This document shows, one piece after another, positions 17,786 to 26,909 of a stretch of 64,000 nt of DNA (positions are counted from its first letter, which is position 1; each line of letters starts with the position of its first letter). Under the pieces are notes generated by a model, which was not told where the DNA came from, searched no databases, and was given only the letters and a program-made list of their open reading frames with translations. The DNA is from UBA1426 sp050953365. GTDB lineage: Bacteria; Bacillota; Clostridia; Peptostreptococcales; Anaerovoracaceae. The position numbers and the translations under genes are program-made. The stretch spans positions 372,001 to 436,000 of the forward strand of contig JBMNMN010000002.1 of NCBI GenBank assembly GCA_050953365.1, in the 5' to 3' direction.

Positions 17786-18712
17786 GTGCCAATTATCGTA
17801 CCAAAAGGATTACCAGCCTATAAAATACTGAAAGAAGAAAACGTCTTTGTCATGCATCATCAGCGGGCCGAGAGACAGGACATCCGTCCCCTTGAGATCG
17901 CCATCGTAAACCTGATGCCTACAAAAGAAGTTACAGAGACGCAGTTGATTCGTCTTCTTGCGAATACCCCGCTTCAGGTGAACCTGAAGCTTCTTACCAT
18001 GGATACTCACGAGTCAAAGAATACGGCGAGAGAGCACCTTGAAACCTTCTATAATACTTATGAAGAAATCAAAAACCACCGCTTTGACGGCATGATCATA
18101 ACGGGGGCGCCGGTGGAATTTTTGCCATATGAAGAAGTGGACTATTGGAAAGAACTGACGGAAATCATGGAATACACCAAGGATAATGTATTCAGCGTCC
18201 TGCATATTTGCTGGGGTGCCCAGGCTGCGTTGTATTACCATTACGGAATCGATAAACATGTATTGCCAAAGAAATTATTTGGTGTTTTCCCGCATAAACT
18301 GAAGGATAAGAGATCCGAGTTGATGCGCGGATTCGATGAAGTGTTCTACGCGCCTCACAGCCGGCATACGCAGGTCGTAAAGGAGGATATTCTGAAGGTC
18401 CCTGAGCTGAAAATACTGGCGGAGTCGGACATTGCAGGACCTCACATCATTGCGACAAAAGACAAGCGCATGATATTCGTTCAGGGTCATGCCGAATATG
18501 ACAAGGATACACTTCGCCTGGAATATGAACGGGATTTGAAGAAAGGCCTAGATATCCATATACCTGCAAACTATTTCGAAAATGACGATCCCACCAAAAA
18601 AATTATGGTTCGCTGGCGGGGACACGCCAACCTCTTTTTCGCCAACTGGCTCAACTTTGTATATCAAGAGACCCCATACGATCTCAACGAGTTGGATCAA
18701 ATGAGAAAGTAG
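17786..18712 (+). CDS. metA: Homoserine O-acetyltransferase (MetA type)
   Basis: A 308-residue MetA with the catalytic triad in the standard numbering: Cys142 (HICWGAQ), His235 and Glu237 (QGHAEYD). The residue at 111 is Glu (GAPVEF); in characterised MetA enzymes Glu111 goes with acetyl-CoA use and Gly111 with succinyl-CoA, so O-acetylhomoserine is the more likely product. This is the entry step of methionine synthesis. GTG start at 17786 follows GGAGTGAG. No SAM riboswitch was recognised in the 41-bp gap upstream. Confidence 0.93.
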   Translation: MPIIVPKGLPAYKILKEENVFVMHHQRAERQDIRPLEIAIVNLMPTKEVTETQLIRLLANTPLQVNLKLLTMDTHESKNTAREHLETFYNTYEEIKNHRFDGMIITGAPVEFLPYEEVDYWKELTEIMEYTKDNVFSVLHICWGAQAALYYHYGIDKHVLPKKLFGVFPHKLKDKRSELMRGFDEVFYAPHSRHTQVVKEDILKVPELKILAESDIAGPHIIATKDKRMIFVQGHAEYDKDTLRLEYERDLKKGLDIHIPANYFENDDPTKKIMVRWRGHANLFFANWLNFVYQETPYDLNELDQMRK

Positions 18713-18737
18713 GAAAGTAGGGAGGAGAGAACGGCAA

Positions 18738-19892
18738 TTGGATTTATGTGAACATCGAGCCGATTGCGGCGGCTGTATCTATCAAGAAATTCCATATAAA
18801 GAACAGCTGCAGTTGAAAGCAAAGGAGGTTATGCGCAATTTTGCGGATAATCTTGTGACTTATGAACGCTTTCTTGGAATCGAAGGAAGCCCGCAACGCT
18901 ATGCTTATCGAAACAAGATGGAATACACCTTCGGCGATGAGGTTAAGGACGGCGAAATGACCCTGGGTCTCCATAAACGGGGGCGCCACATGTCCATTAT
19001 CACCACAGACAAGTGCCAACTGGTGGATCCGGACTTCAACCGGATTCAGCAGGCTGTCTTGGAATTTTGCCGAGAGCGGGAATATCCTTTCTATCATAAA
19101 AAGAGCCATAAAGGGCTGCTTCGACATCTGATCCTTCGAAAAGGAGAGCATACGGGTGAATTGTTGGTAAATATAGTGACCAGCACGCAGATGCCCTTTG
19201 ACGGAGCTGCTTTTGTTTCTCTGATTGAGAGCTTAGAGCTTAAGAATCGGGTGGTCGGTATACTGCATACGGAAAACGACAGGCTTGCGGATGCGATTAT
19301 CTGCGAGAAATTAAACATTCTGTCCGGAAGGGACTATTACAATGAAGAGCTGATGGGATTGAAGTTCCGCGTCAGCGCTTTTTCCTTTTTTCAAACGAAT
19401 GTACCTGCCGTGGAACGCCTTTACACCGAGGCGCTTTCACTGATTCCGGACCTCTCCGGGAAAACGGTATTCGATCTGTATTCGGGTACGGGAACCATCG
19501 CCCAGGCAGCAGCGCTCCGGGCCAAAAAGGTTATTGGGATAGAACTGGTGGAGGAGGCCGTGGAGGCGGCCAGGGCAAACGCGGAGATGAACGGGCTGTC
19601 AAACTGCAGCTTCATTGCGGGAGATGTGTTTAAAGTATTGGACGACATCGACGAAAAGCCGGATGTGATTTTCCTGGATCCGCCCAGATCCGGCGTCCAC
19701 CCAAAAGCTATGGAAAAAATACTGAACTATGGGGTTAAGGAAATCGTTTATATTTCCTGCAACCCGAAGACCATGGCCGAAAACCTGGCAACCGCAATGC
19801 TTTTCGACTACCACGTTAAAGACTTAAAAGCATACGACAATTTTCCGTTCACCAGGCACGTTGAGTGCGTGACATTGATGTCAAGGGTGTAA
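18738..19892 (+). CDS. 23S rRNA (uracil-5-)-methyltransferase, TrmA/RumA family
   Basis: A 384-residue SAM-dependent methyltransferase. The N-terminal iron-sulfur cysteines are Cys4, Cys10 and Cys13 (CEHRADCGGC) with the fourth near TDKCQ. The SAM site is DLYSGTGTIAQ, followed by FLDPPRSG and the catalytic cysteine in YISCNPKT. The usual N-terminal TRAM RNA-binding domain is missing, as the protein starts directly at the cluster cysteines; GGAGGAGAG before TTG 18738 supports that start. The C-terminal HVECVTLMSRV matters because a second, diverged copy of this tail occurs near 23.8 kb. Confidence 0.9.
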   Translation: MDLCEHRADCGGCIYQEIPYKEQLQLKAKEVMRNFADNLVTYERFLGIEGSPQRYAYRNKMEYTFGDEVKDGEMTLGLHKRGRHMSIITTDKCQLVDPDFNRIQQAVLEFCREREYPFYHKKSHKGLLRHLILRKGEHTGELLVNIVTSTQMPFDGAAFVSLIESLELKNRVVGILHTENDRLADAIICEKLNILSGRDYYNEELMGLKFRVSAFSFFQTNVPAVERLYTEALSLIPDLSGKTVFDLYSGTGTIAQAAALRAKKVIGIELVEEAVEAARANAEMNGLSNCSFIAGDVFKVLDDIDEKPDVIFLDPPRSGVHPKAMEKILNYGVKEIVYISCNPKTMAENLATAMLFDYHVKDLKAYDNFPFTRHVECVTLMSRV

Positions 19893-20303
19893 GTCTTGAT
19901 TTTACTGAGTTTTCGGAAGTACATCCAAGTTGTCTACTCAACCTAAAGAGGCGAAATACGTACATGGAAACATATCGAGAAAGTATTTTTGGGGTGAAAT
20001 CTGAGCTCAAAATTGGTAGGGTTGAGTTGACAGAATAGATAACGGCCTTTTTTCATAGGGGTTGAGGAGACAGGATGGATGGATGAAATTTGAAAAACGT
20101 TGATTCGTAAAGGGTTTTACTGATTCTGAAAACAACTTAATACAATTGGGAGGCTAAATTGATACCACTTTATATACTTTGCCTTCGGGAAAACTAGTTT
20201 TTTTGACAACGAAACATTTTATGAATTTGATTGGATATAGCAACGTACCTTAGGAACACTTAAGGTGTTCTTCATGACTTTGTATATATTTTTGAGGTGT
20301 AGA
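19893..20303. other. Intergenic region with flanking repeat, copy 1
   Basis: No coding frame. It contains copy 1 of the ~100-bp island-flanking element (about 19927-20036) and, a little further on, a partial extra copy of its right end near 20060-20085 (GGTTGAGGAGACAGGATGG). The last 100 bases hold an AT-rich promoter region with a TTGACA near 20203 for the PIN gene. Confidence 0.6.
19927..20036. repeat. Island-flanking repeat, copy 1
   Basis: The first 53 bp (19927-19979) are identical to 23849-23901, and similarity continues imperfectly for about 60 bp more. The ends form an inverted repeat: TGTCTACTCAACC at the left and GGTTGAGTTGACA at the right. Similarity also extends upstream to the methyltransferase 3' end. 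Confidence 0.9.
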
Positions 20304-20744
20304 ATGAAAAAGATAATGTTTGATTCAAATGTCTTTGATAAACTTCCCAAAATAATTGAAAAAATAAAAAACTCAGCAGAAAAGCAATATGAATACTATA
20401 TTACTACTGTTCAAGTTGAGGAGCTATGCAAAATACCAGATTCAAAAAAGGAAACTAGAGTTGCAAATATCTTGATGTTGGCTGATCTGAGACCCAAATT
20501 AGTACCTATATCAGTATTTGTTTTAGGAAGAGCAAGACTAGGATATGCAAGATTAGGTGAGGGGTTAGTATACAACAAGATTCTAAAGGACAATGGAAGT
20601 AATAAAAACGATGCGATTATAGCAGATACATGTGTTAATGAAGGATGTATACTTATTACAGAGGATAAAGAATTACATGATCGTATGATTGTAAACGGAT
20701 ATTCAGTAATGTATTTAGATGAATTTATAAAAACGATAAAATAA
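20304..20744 (+). CDS. PIN-domain protein
   Basis: A 146-residue PIN-fold protein; PIN domains are Mg-dependent ribonucleases and many are toxins. Acidic positions are visible in MFDSNVFD near the N terminus, VEELCKI in the middle, and NDAIIADTC and ITEDKEL toward the C terminus. ATG 20304 follows GAGGTGTAG. There is no obvious antitoxin gene on either side, which is unusual for a toxin. Codon use is AT-rich like the rest of this block. Confidence 0.75.
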   Translation: MKKIMFDSNVFDKLPKIIEKIKNSAEKQYEYYITTVQVEELCKIPDSKKETRVANILMLADLRPKLVPISVFVLGRARLGYARLGEGLVYNKILKDNGSNKNDAIIADTCVNEGCILITEDKELHDRMIVNGYSVMYLDEFIKTIK

Positions 20745-20994
20745 TAATTTACAGCATTTGTGAGCTTTTGCTTAAAAGAGTTCTATCTACGTCGGTCAAT
20801 GCTTCATTGTTTAGAGCTAACTAGCTAATCAGGACTTTAGCTGGTGTTGCTGCCTTTTAGTGCAAATGGTAAAACTAATCGATTAATTAGGAATGGCTAT
20901 CATGCCATTTCAACAGCACATAAGAATCATTTTTACTTCGAATTGGTAATAAGTACGAACGTTGAATATAAATAGAATATGGAGGGGTATATAC

Positions 20995-21685
20995 TTGGAA
21001 AACTATGTACCGATTAATGGGATTAAAATTTGGACCGATATCAGAGGGAACGCAAACAGGTATATAATATTATGCTCTGGAGGACCAGGTTGCAGCGACT
21101 ATATGTTGCCAGTCTCACAAATGATGATGGTTATACTGTCATAAGGTTTGAGCAGCGCGGATGCGGGCGTTCCGATAAAGATGGAAATTATGACATGTAT
21201 ACAGCAATAAGCGATATGGAAGCTATAAGAGAGTACTATGGCATAACGGCATGGATAGTTGGAGGACATTCCTGGGGAGCTAATCTTTCTCTAGCTTACG
21301 CGATACATCATTCGGATAAAACAAAGGCAATCTTATATATTGCAGGTAATGGTATTCAGAATTACCGAAGTTGGTATACGAAGTACCATGCCAACTTGGA
21401 CAAATATAGAGAAACTGTGCCTGAAATGCTCTATGAATTCAATAGTGAGGTTAATAAACAATGCATCAACCATTGCTATATAAATATGTAGCAAAGCTTA
21501 ATATTTGCACACTTGTTATGTGTGCTCAAAAAGATATACGTCCTAATTGGCCGGCAATGCAGATTCAAGCATTAATGCCCAATGCTGAATTAGCCATTAT
21601 TGAGGGTGCTGCTCATTATATATGGTTGACACACGACGATGAAATGCGTAAAAAGCTGCGCTCTTTTCTAAAACTGCCTCAATGA
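20995..21685 (+). pseudogene. Broken alpha/beta hydrolase (proline iminopeptidase-like)
   Basis: Three overlapping frames together read as one alpha/beta hydrolase. Frame 1 from TTG 20995 (after GGAGGGG) gives ENYVPINGIKIW ... SGGPGCSDYMLP. A one-base loss near 21125 moves it to the frame with FEQRGCGRSD and the nucleophile elbow GGHSWGANLS. A second shift near 21460 leads to VMCAQKDIRPNWP and the His-bearing EGAAHYIWL. The sum is only about 230 residues, shorter than the usual ~280, so part of the cap domain is probably also gone. The gene cannot make an intact enzyme. Confidence 0.85.
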
Positions 21686-21826
21686 TAAAGCGGAGTAAAT
21701 CTATATGTTATATGCTCCATATAAGGAGCACATCAATTTGGTATCATCAACAGATATTTTTAGATATTCTGCTAAAATTTATTGGTTTCATTTTTGCATC
21801 ATAAAGTTAACGTTTTTATTAATATA

Positions 21827-21855
21827 TTGTAAAAATACGAAACTTAAATTATAAT
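21827..21855 (+). promoter_or_regulatory. Probable promoter of the abiE pair
   Basis: TTGTAA (21827-21832), 17-bp spacer and TATAAT (21850-21855), 72 bp upstream of the antitoxin start. Confidence 0.6.
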
Positions 21856-21926
21856 AGTATTAAATTATGCTTGAAAGTCAATAATTATATTAACTTATGA
21901 GAAAAATACAAAACGGAGTTATTAAT

Positions 21927-22685
21927 ATGAAGTATTATGAAGACTTTTTGAAACTTGAGGTATTTAACCTTGAGGATGCTAAAAAAGTTGTAGGAAGCAT
22001 AGAAAATACAAAAGTGATATTAAATTCATATTTAAAAAAAGGTCTTATAAAACGAGTGCGCCGAAATCTGTATTGTGCTGTTAGTTTAGAGAATAGAGAA
22101 GCTACGGCTGACCGATATTTGGTTGCAAGTAAAATAAATAACGATGCTTATTTGGCTTACCACTCTGCTTTTGAAATCCATGGATTATCCCACCAGGTAA
22201 GTTTTATAGTTTATGTAGCATCAGGACAAAAGATATCTGATTTTGAATTTGAAGGAGTTTTATACAAATATGTGGGAAAAGGACTCAAGGAAGGGATTAC
22301 CCATTATCATCTGAATAATAAAATTAGGTTTACGGACCTTGAAAGAACTGTTGTTGATTGCCTGGACAGATTAGATTACTGCGGTGGTGTACATGAACTG
22401 GATGAAATACTTAAAATATGCAGGGTTCTTGATGAAACAAAACTGGCAAAATATCTTGAAATATATGATAAACGGATACTTTATAAAAAAGCAGGTTATT
22501 TCATGGAACGATATCAGCAGTCTTTGGGAATAACAAATGATTTTTTGAGTCATATAGAAAAAAAGACAGGAAATACGAGAAGTTATTTAGATGAAAAAGC
22601 AAAAAACGGTAACGGTATACTTATAAAACGCTGGGGTCTTATAGTGCCAAAAACTCTTGAAGTAAAGGATGATATTTTTGTTTAA
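21927..22685 (+). CDS. AbiEi-type antitoxin / transcriptional regulator
   Basis: A 252-residue protein of the AbiEi family, antitoxin of the type IV AbiE system. It has an N-terminal winged helix-turn-helix (about 1-55, ILNSYLKKGLIKRVRRNLYCAV) and the characteristic middle region with LAYHSAFEIHGL and FTDLERTVVDCLDRLDYCGG. The ATG at 21927 follows CGGAG. It overlaps the toxin gene, the normal arrangement. In known systems AbiEi represses the shared promoter and counters toxicity without binding the toxin stably. Confidence 0.88.
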   Translation: MKYYEDFLKLEVFNLEDAKKVVGSIENTKVILNSYLKKGLIKRVRRNLYCAVSLENREATADRYLVASKINNDAYLAYHSAFEIHGLSHQVSFIVYVASGQKISDFEFEGVLYKYVGKGLKEGITHYHLNNKIRFTDLERTVVDCLDRLDYCGGVHELDEILKICRVLDETKLAKYLEIYDKRILYKKAGYFMERYQQSLGITNDFLSHIEKKTGNTRSYLDEKAKNGNGILIKRWGLIVPKTLEVKDDIFV

Positions 22686-23631
22686 GTCAGACAAAAGATA
22701 TTACCTGGAACTTTCTGAAAAGACAGGATTTCATAAAGATGTAATAGAGAAGGTTCACCGGTTAATATTAATACTTGAATTTATAAATAGTAATGCTTTT
22801 TTAAGAGAACGATTAGTTCTAAAGGGCGGAACTGCTTTAAACCTAACTGTTTTTGCTTTGCCCAGATTATCTGTAGATATAGATCTGGATTTTCACTCCT
22901 ATGATGACAGAGAGAAGGTGCTTGAGGAACGGTTTAGGGTAAAAGAATTACTACATGGTTACTTAGAGAGGGAAGGATATTATATTTCACAAAAATCCAA
23001 AGACTACTTTGCTTTGGAATCAATTGTGGCTCGTTTCCAAAACAATGCGGGTAATTATGATAATGTAAAAATTGAAATCAACTATTCCTTAAGACATCAT
23101 ATTTGGCCACCTGTGATGAGAAAAATAAATACAGAACTGTTTGGCACCAGAGGAGAAGTTAATACATTATACTATATCGAACTTTTAGCTGCTAAAACAG
23201 TAGCCTTGTTTAACCGTCTTGCGGCAAGGGATTTTTATGATTTATATAATGTGAAAAAGTATGGTATCCTTTCCGAAGGTGATTATGACAGTTTTTGCAA
23301 TGCAGTAGTTTTTTACGGTTCCATTTCAGGAGATGCGGCAAAACTCAGTTTTTCGCCCGATCATGTAGATGAGTTAAAAAAGCAAACAGTTTATCAAGAT
23401 TTATATCCCATGCTTGTAAAAAGTGAACGATTGGAATTGGACAAAGCAAAATCTGAAGTAAAGGATTTTCTTGCAAACAGTGTTGTTTTGACACCAAAAC
23501 ACAAAGAATATTTACACAAGTTTGCTTCTGGAATATATAAGCCAGACTTATTGTTTTCCGGAGATATGTTGGAGAATATAAAACAGCATCCAATGGCAAT
23601 TTGGAAAACTATGAATGCAGCAAAGAATTAA
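22669..23631 (+). CDS. AbiEii-type nucleotidyltransferase toxin
   Basis: A 320-residue AbiEii/AbiGii family toxin with a nucleotidyltransferase core: KGGTALNL at 52-59 and the acidic triad region LSVDIDLDF at 67-75. Characterised relatives add nucleotides to tRNA acceptor ends and cause growth arrest during phage infection. The ATG at 22669 lies inside the antitoxin gene; a TTG at 22678 is an equally plausible start because AAAGG sits 9 bases before it. Catalytic residues look intact, so the pair may be functional. Confidence 0.88.
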   Translation: MIFLFKSDKRYYLELSEKTGFHKDVIEKVHRLILILEFINSNAFLRERLVLKGGTALNLTVFALPRLSVDIDLDFHSYDDREKVLEERFRVKELLHGYLEREGYYISQKSKDYFALESIVARFQNNAGNYDNVKIEINYSLRHHIWPPVMRKINTELFGTRGEVNTLYYIELLAAKTVALFNRLAARDFYDLYNVKKYGILSEGDYDSFCNAVVFYGSISGDAAKLSFSPDHVDELKKQTVYQDLYPMLVKSERLELDKAKSEVKDFLANSVVLTPKHKEYLHKFASGIYKPDLLFSGDMLENIKQHPMAIWKTMNAAKN

Positions 23632-23742
23632 AGCATGAATGAAACCGGCGATAATACCGGTCGATATGTTTCCATGAACGTCGGTTTACGAGGAAAATGC
23701 CAAAAACCCATTGACATGTTCCCGTAAACGTAAGGTTTAAAA

Positions 23743-23814
23743 AAACAGCCCAAAGTCATCAATCCAAGCGGCTCGGGCCATGTGGAGTGCGTGGTATTGA
23801 TTACAAAGCTGTAA
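23743..23814 (+). pseudogene. 3' end relic of a TrmA/RumA-type methyltransferase gene
   Basis: A 24-codon open frame ending in PSGSGHVECVVLITKL then stop. The HVECV motif and its position match the C terminus of the complete methyltransferase at 18738-19892 (HVECVTLMSRV), with clear divergence. No upstream part of the gene is present. The bases after the stop also resemble those after the intact gene, leading into repeat copy 2. Confidence 0.75.
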
Positions 23815-23848
23815 GTGTTTATTTAAGCGGGTTTCAGGGATTACATCT

Positions 23849-23959
23849 AAGTTGTCTACTCAACCTAAAGAGGCGAAATACGTACATGGAAACATATCGA
23901 GGGGGTACTTTTGGAGCGAAATTTGGGCTCGAAAATAGGTAGGGTTGAGTTGACAGGAT
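23849..23959. repeat. Island-flanking repeat, copy 2
   Basis: Direct repeat of 19927-20036 with 53 identical bases at its left side and the same inverted ends (TGTCTACTCAACC and GGTTGAGTTGACA). Together the copies bracket the PIN/peptidase/AbiE block. Confidence 0.9.
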
Positions 23960-24188
23960 GGATGTAAAGATTATGTTGGAGAATAGTAACTCTCCTTGAA
24001 ATTATTCGTGTTTACGCCGCCGCAAAATGTCAGTAAGCTGACGGTATTGCCTGTCCAGTTATTGATGGATATAATGTCCATATCATCATAGAGAAAGGAA
24101 AGCGCTTCTGTTTTAATGTACCAATGTTCGAGCAAGGGTACCAGAAGCGCCAACCACGGTATGGTCATTGTATCAAATTATGAACTGA

Positions 24189-24710
24189 TTGAAAAGAGTA
24201 AGTCCGGAGTTTTTTGTTAGGAATCTGGAGCAGGTATCATGCCCGTGTTGTGGCGGACAGTTTAACGTGATTGGCAGCCGGGAGAGAAAATACATAGACA
24301 GTGAAGGAAACAAAATTGTTCTCAGAATACGGCGGCTCCGCTGCAAGATGTGCAGGAGCATTCATCATGAACTGCCCGACATTCTGGTACCCTACAAGCG
24401 GCATTGCAGTGAAAGCATCGAATCCGTGCTCAACCCCAGAGAGGCACTTTGTGTGGCGGCAGATGATTCAACGATTCGACGGTGGCGGAGTTGGTTCAGA
24501 GGATGTATGGATCACTTCTTAGGCTGTCTTGAATCGATCGCCATAAGGCTTGGCAGGAGAACTGCGAAGAAGATGACCCATTCTTCCAAGTCCAGACTCC
24601 AGAGGGTCATAGATTTTGTGGGAGATGCGCCAGGTTGGCTGGCAAGGATTGTCCGCCCGGTAGCTAATACAAATAATTGGATACATACCCGTTATGCATT
24701 TTTGTCCTGA
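24189..24710 (+). CDS. DUF6431-like zinc-finger protein of the transposon
   Basis: A 173-residue protein with a zinc-ribbon at its N terminus (CPCCGGQF with CKMC about 35 residues later) and a helix-turn-helix-like middle (ADDSTIRRWRSWFRGCM). It resembles the DUF6431 family that regularly precedes a DDE integrase and an ExeA ATPase in Firmicutes transposons. The TTG start has no strong ribosome site, and an in-frame stop just upstream rules out a longer reading. By position it could be a DNA-binding accessory or target-selection factor; that is inference. Confidence 0.7.
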   Translation: MKRVSPEFFVRNLEQVSCPCCGGQFNVIGSRERKYIDSEGNKIVLRIRRLRCKMCRSIHHELPDILVPYKRHCSESIESVLNPREALCVAADDSTIRRWRSWFRGCMDHFLGCLESIAIRLGRRTAKKMTHSSKSRLQRVIDFVGDAPGWLARIVRPVANTNNWIHTRYAFLS

Positions 24711-24760
24711 ATAGCAGAGCGTAGACTCATGTTGAAAACCTAAAAAAGGAGGAGATCAAC

Positions 24761-26116
24761 ATGAGGGATCAAAAGAAAGCGGAAGAAGTGGCGGCACAAA
24801 GGTTTCAACTGCTGTCACCATTACTGGCGGAGGGGTTGGATCCGGCAAAGGCCAGAGAACTGCGGGCTGGGATTTGTGAGCAGATGGGTTTGTCAGAACG
24901 TACATTGAGAAGGTATCTGGCAAAGTTTTCGAAGGACGGGTTTGCCGGATTGAAGCCCAGGGGCAGAGGACAACGAAGAACTGAGGATGCAATACCGCAG
25001 AATATACTTGATCAGGCCATTCTGCTTCGCCGTGAGATACCAGGCAGGAGTGTCGCCCAAATTATCCAGATTCTCGAGTGGGAAGGGAAAGTCGCCCCCG
25101 GACAGATAAAGCGCAGCACGCTTCAGGAGAAGCTATCTGAGCGTGGCTACAGCGCACGGCATATGAGGATGTATTCTCAATCGGGCGTCGCAGCCAGACG
25201 GTTTCAGCAAAAGAGCCGCAATATGCTGTGGCATAGTGATATCAAGTATGGTCCATATCTGCCGATTGGTCCGGACGGAGCAAAAAAGCAGGTATATCTT
25301 GTTACTTTTATCGATGACGCGACACGCTTTGTACTGCACGGCGAGTTCTACCCCGCTTTGGATCAGGTGATAGTGGAGGATTGCTTTCGGAAAGCGATTC
25401 TGAAGTATGGTGTTCCAGATTCGGTGTACTTTGACAATGGGAAACAATACCGGACCAAATGGATGGCGAGGACCTGCTCCAAGCTTGGCATCAGGCTGCT
25501 TTACGCGAAGCCATACTCGCCTGAAGCAACCGGGAAGGTTGAAAAGTTCAACCAGACAGTTGACTCTTTCCTAAGGGAGGCGGCATTGAGCAAGCCGCAG
25601 ACGCTGGATCACTTCAATCAGCTGTTCAATGTATGGCTGGAGGAATGCTATCAGAACAAGCCCCACTCCGCTCTGGAGAACAAGCTGAGTCCGACTGCTG
25701 CCTACCAGAGGGATCGAAAGGCATTGAAGTTCCTTGATCAGGAAACTGTCGCGAATGCATTCCTGCACTGTGAAGAACGGAAGGTAGACAAGTCAGGCTG
25801 TATCAGCTTTGAGGGCAGGAAGTACGAAGTAGGACTCAACCTTATTGGCTGTACTGTTGATGTAGTTTATGATCCTGCTGATATAGAGGAACTGACTATC
25901 GAATATGATGGATATGCTCCCTGGAAAGTGAAACAGCTTGTGATCGGGGACAGGGTCGGCCGTCGCCCGAAACTGCCCGCCTCTATGCAGCCGTTGCCGG
26001 CTGAATCTTCAAGACTGCTGGATGCAGCGATGCAGAAGAACCTTGAACGTGAGCAGCGGATAGCTCCTGCGATCTCCTACAGAACAGTGTACAAGGAGGG
26101 ACGCAGTGATGTTTGA
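24761..26116 (+). CDS. DDE transposase (integrase core, IS481/TniA-like)
   Basis: A 451-residue transposase. Residues 1-130 carry helix-turn-helix domains (LSERTLRRYLAKFSKDG). The rve integrase core follows with catalytic acids in WHSDIKYGP, YFDNGKQY and EATGKVEKFNQ. A Mu-type C-terminal beta-barrel-like region follows (DKSGCISFEGRKYEVGLNLIG). The ATG has GGAGGAG upstream. Its stop overlaps the ExeA gene by 8 bp, so both are made together, as in TniA-TniB or MuA-MuB pairs. Confidence 0.88.
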   Translation: MRDQKKAEEVAAQRFQLLSPLLAEGLDPAKARELRAGICEQMGLSERTLRRYLAKFSKDGFAGLKPRGRGQRRTEDAIPQNILDQAILLRREIPGRSVAQIIQILEWEGKVAPGQIKRSTLQEKLSERGYSARHMRMYSQSGVAARRFQQKSRNMLWHSDIKYGPYLPIGPDGAKKQVYLVTFIDDATRFVLHGEFYPALDQVIVEDCFRKAILKYGVPDSVYFDNGKQYRTKWMARTCSKLGIRLLYAKPYSPEATGKVEKFNQTVDSFLREAALSKPQTLDHFNQLFNVWLEECYQNKPHSALENKLSPTAAYQRDRKALKFLDQETVANAFLHCEERKVDKSGCISFEGRKYEVGLNLIGCTVDVVYDPADIEELTIEYDGYAPWKVKQLVIGDRVGRRPKLPASMQPLPAESSRLLDAAMQKNLEREQRIAPAISYRTVYKEGRSDV

Positions 26117-26909
26117 AGAATTCTATGGCCTTTCCAACATACCTTTTTCAAGGGATATTCCGAGCACCCGTATTTATCAGCCAGTAATGTTGGAGGAGAT
26201 ACTGGGACGACTGAACTATGCCGCTCAACGGCAGTTGTTTGCTGTGGTCACCGGCGATTGCGGAACGGGTAAGACAACAACGATCCGTATGCTTAAGGAC
26301 TCTCTGGATCCGGCCAAATACATGGTGTTGTATCTTGCAGATTCCAAGCTGACACCGAGACATTTCTACAAGGGACTCCTGGCGCAACTTGGCGTAGAGG
26401 CGATGTTCTACCGCGGCGATGCTAAACGACAGCTTCATCACGAAATCGAGCTGATGCGTGGTATTCAGCATCTGCAGCCGGTCGTCATTGTTGATGAGGC
26501 TCATCTGCTGGATCGTGAGATGCTGGAGGAAGTGAGGTTTCTTCTCAACTTCAAGATGGACTCGCAAAGTCCTATGGCTCTGATACTGGTCGGGCAGAGT
26601 GAACTTTGGAATAAGCTGCACATGCAATCCTATACGGCGATTCGGCAGCGAATTGACATTCAGTGTAAGCTAAACCATTATGACAGAGCGCAGACCGGGG
26701 AATACGTCAAAACGCACCTTTCCTATGCAGGAGCAGAACATGATATTTTTTCCGATCAGGCGATCGACGAGATATTCAGATTTTCCGGCGGGGCAGCCCG
26801 ATTAGTCAACAAGGTTTGTACTCATTGCTTGATTTATGGAGCTCAGAATGGCAGGCGTATTATTGACGATCATATGGTGAAGTTGGTCATACAGGGAGAA
26901 TTATCTTAA
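26109..26909 (+). CDS. ExeA/TniB-like AAA+ ATPase
   Basis: A 266-residue AAA+ ATPase of the ExeA family: Walker A GDCGTGKTT at about 49-57, Walker B VVIVDEAHLL, and a sensor-like LILVGQSEL. Transposon-borne members act like TniB/MuB, binding target DNA and activating the transposase. The start at ATG 26109 is placed by AGGAGG eight bases upstream; a GTG one codon earlier is less likely. Confidence 0.85.
   Translation: MFEEFYGLSNIPFSRDIPSTRIYQPVMLEEILGRLNYAAQRQLFAVVTGDCGTGKTTTIRMLKDSLDPAKYMVLYLADSKLTPRHFYKGLLAQLGVEAMFYRGDAKRQLHHEIELMRGIQHLQPVVIVDEAHLLDREMLEEVRFLLNFKMDSQSPMALILVGQSELWNKLHMQSYTAIRQRIDIQCKLNHYDRAQTGEYVKTHLSYAGAEHDIFSDQAIDEIFRFSGGAARLVNKVCTHCLIYGAQNGRRIIDDHMVKLVIQGELS

Larger units (their letters stand above)
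23632..24008. other. Intergenic region with repeat copy 2 and transposon target
   Basis: Contains a short dyad (about 23644-23662), a methyltransferase 3' end relic (23743-23814), repeat copy 2 (23849-23959) and, from 23970, a small hairpin (GGAGA/TCTCC). It ends at the target duplication of the transposon that starts at 24009. Confidence 0.6.

Noticed and set aside
19893..24008. Prophage or integrative conjugative element
   Set aside because: No integrase, structural, replication or conjugation genes were found; only flanking repeats and a toxin-antitoxin pair.
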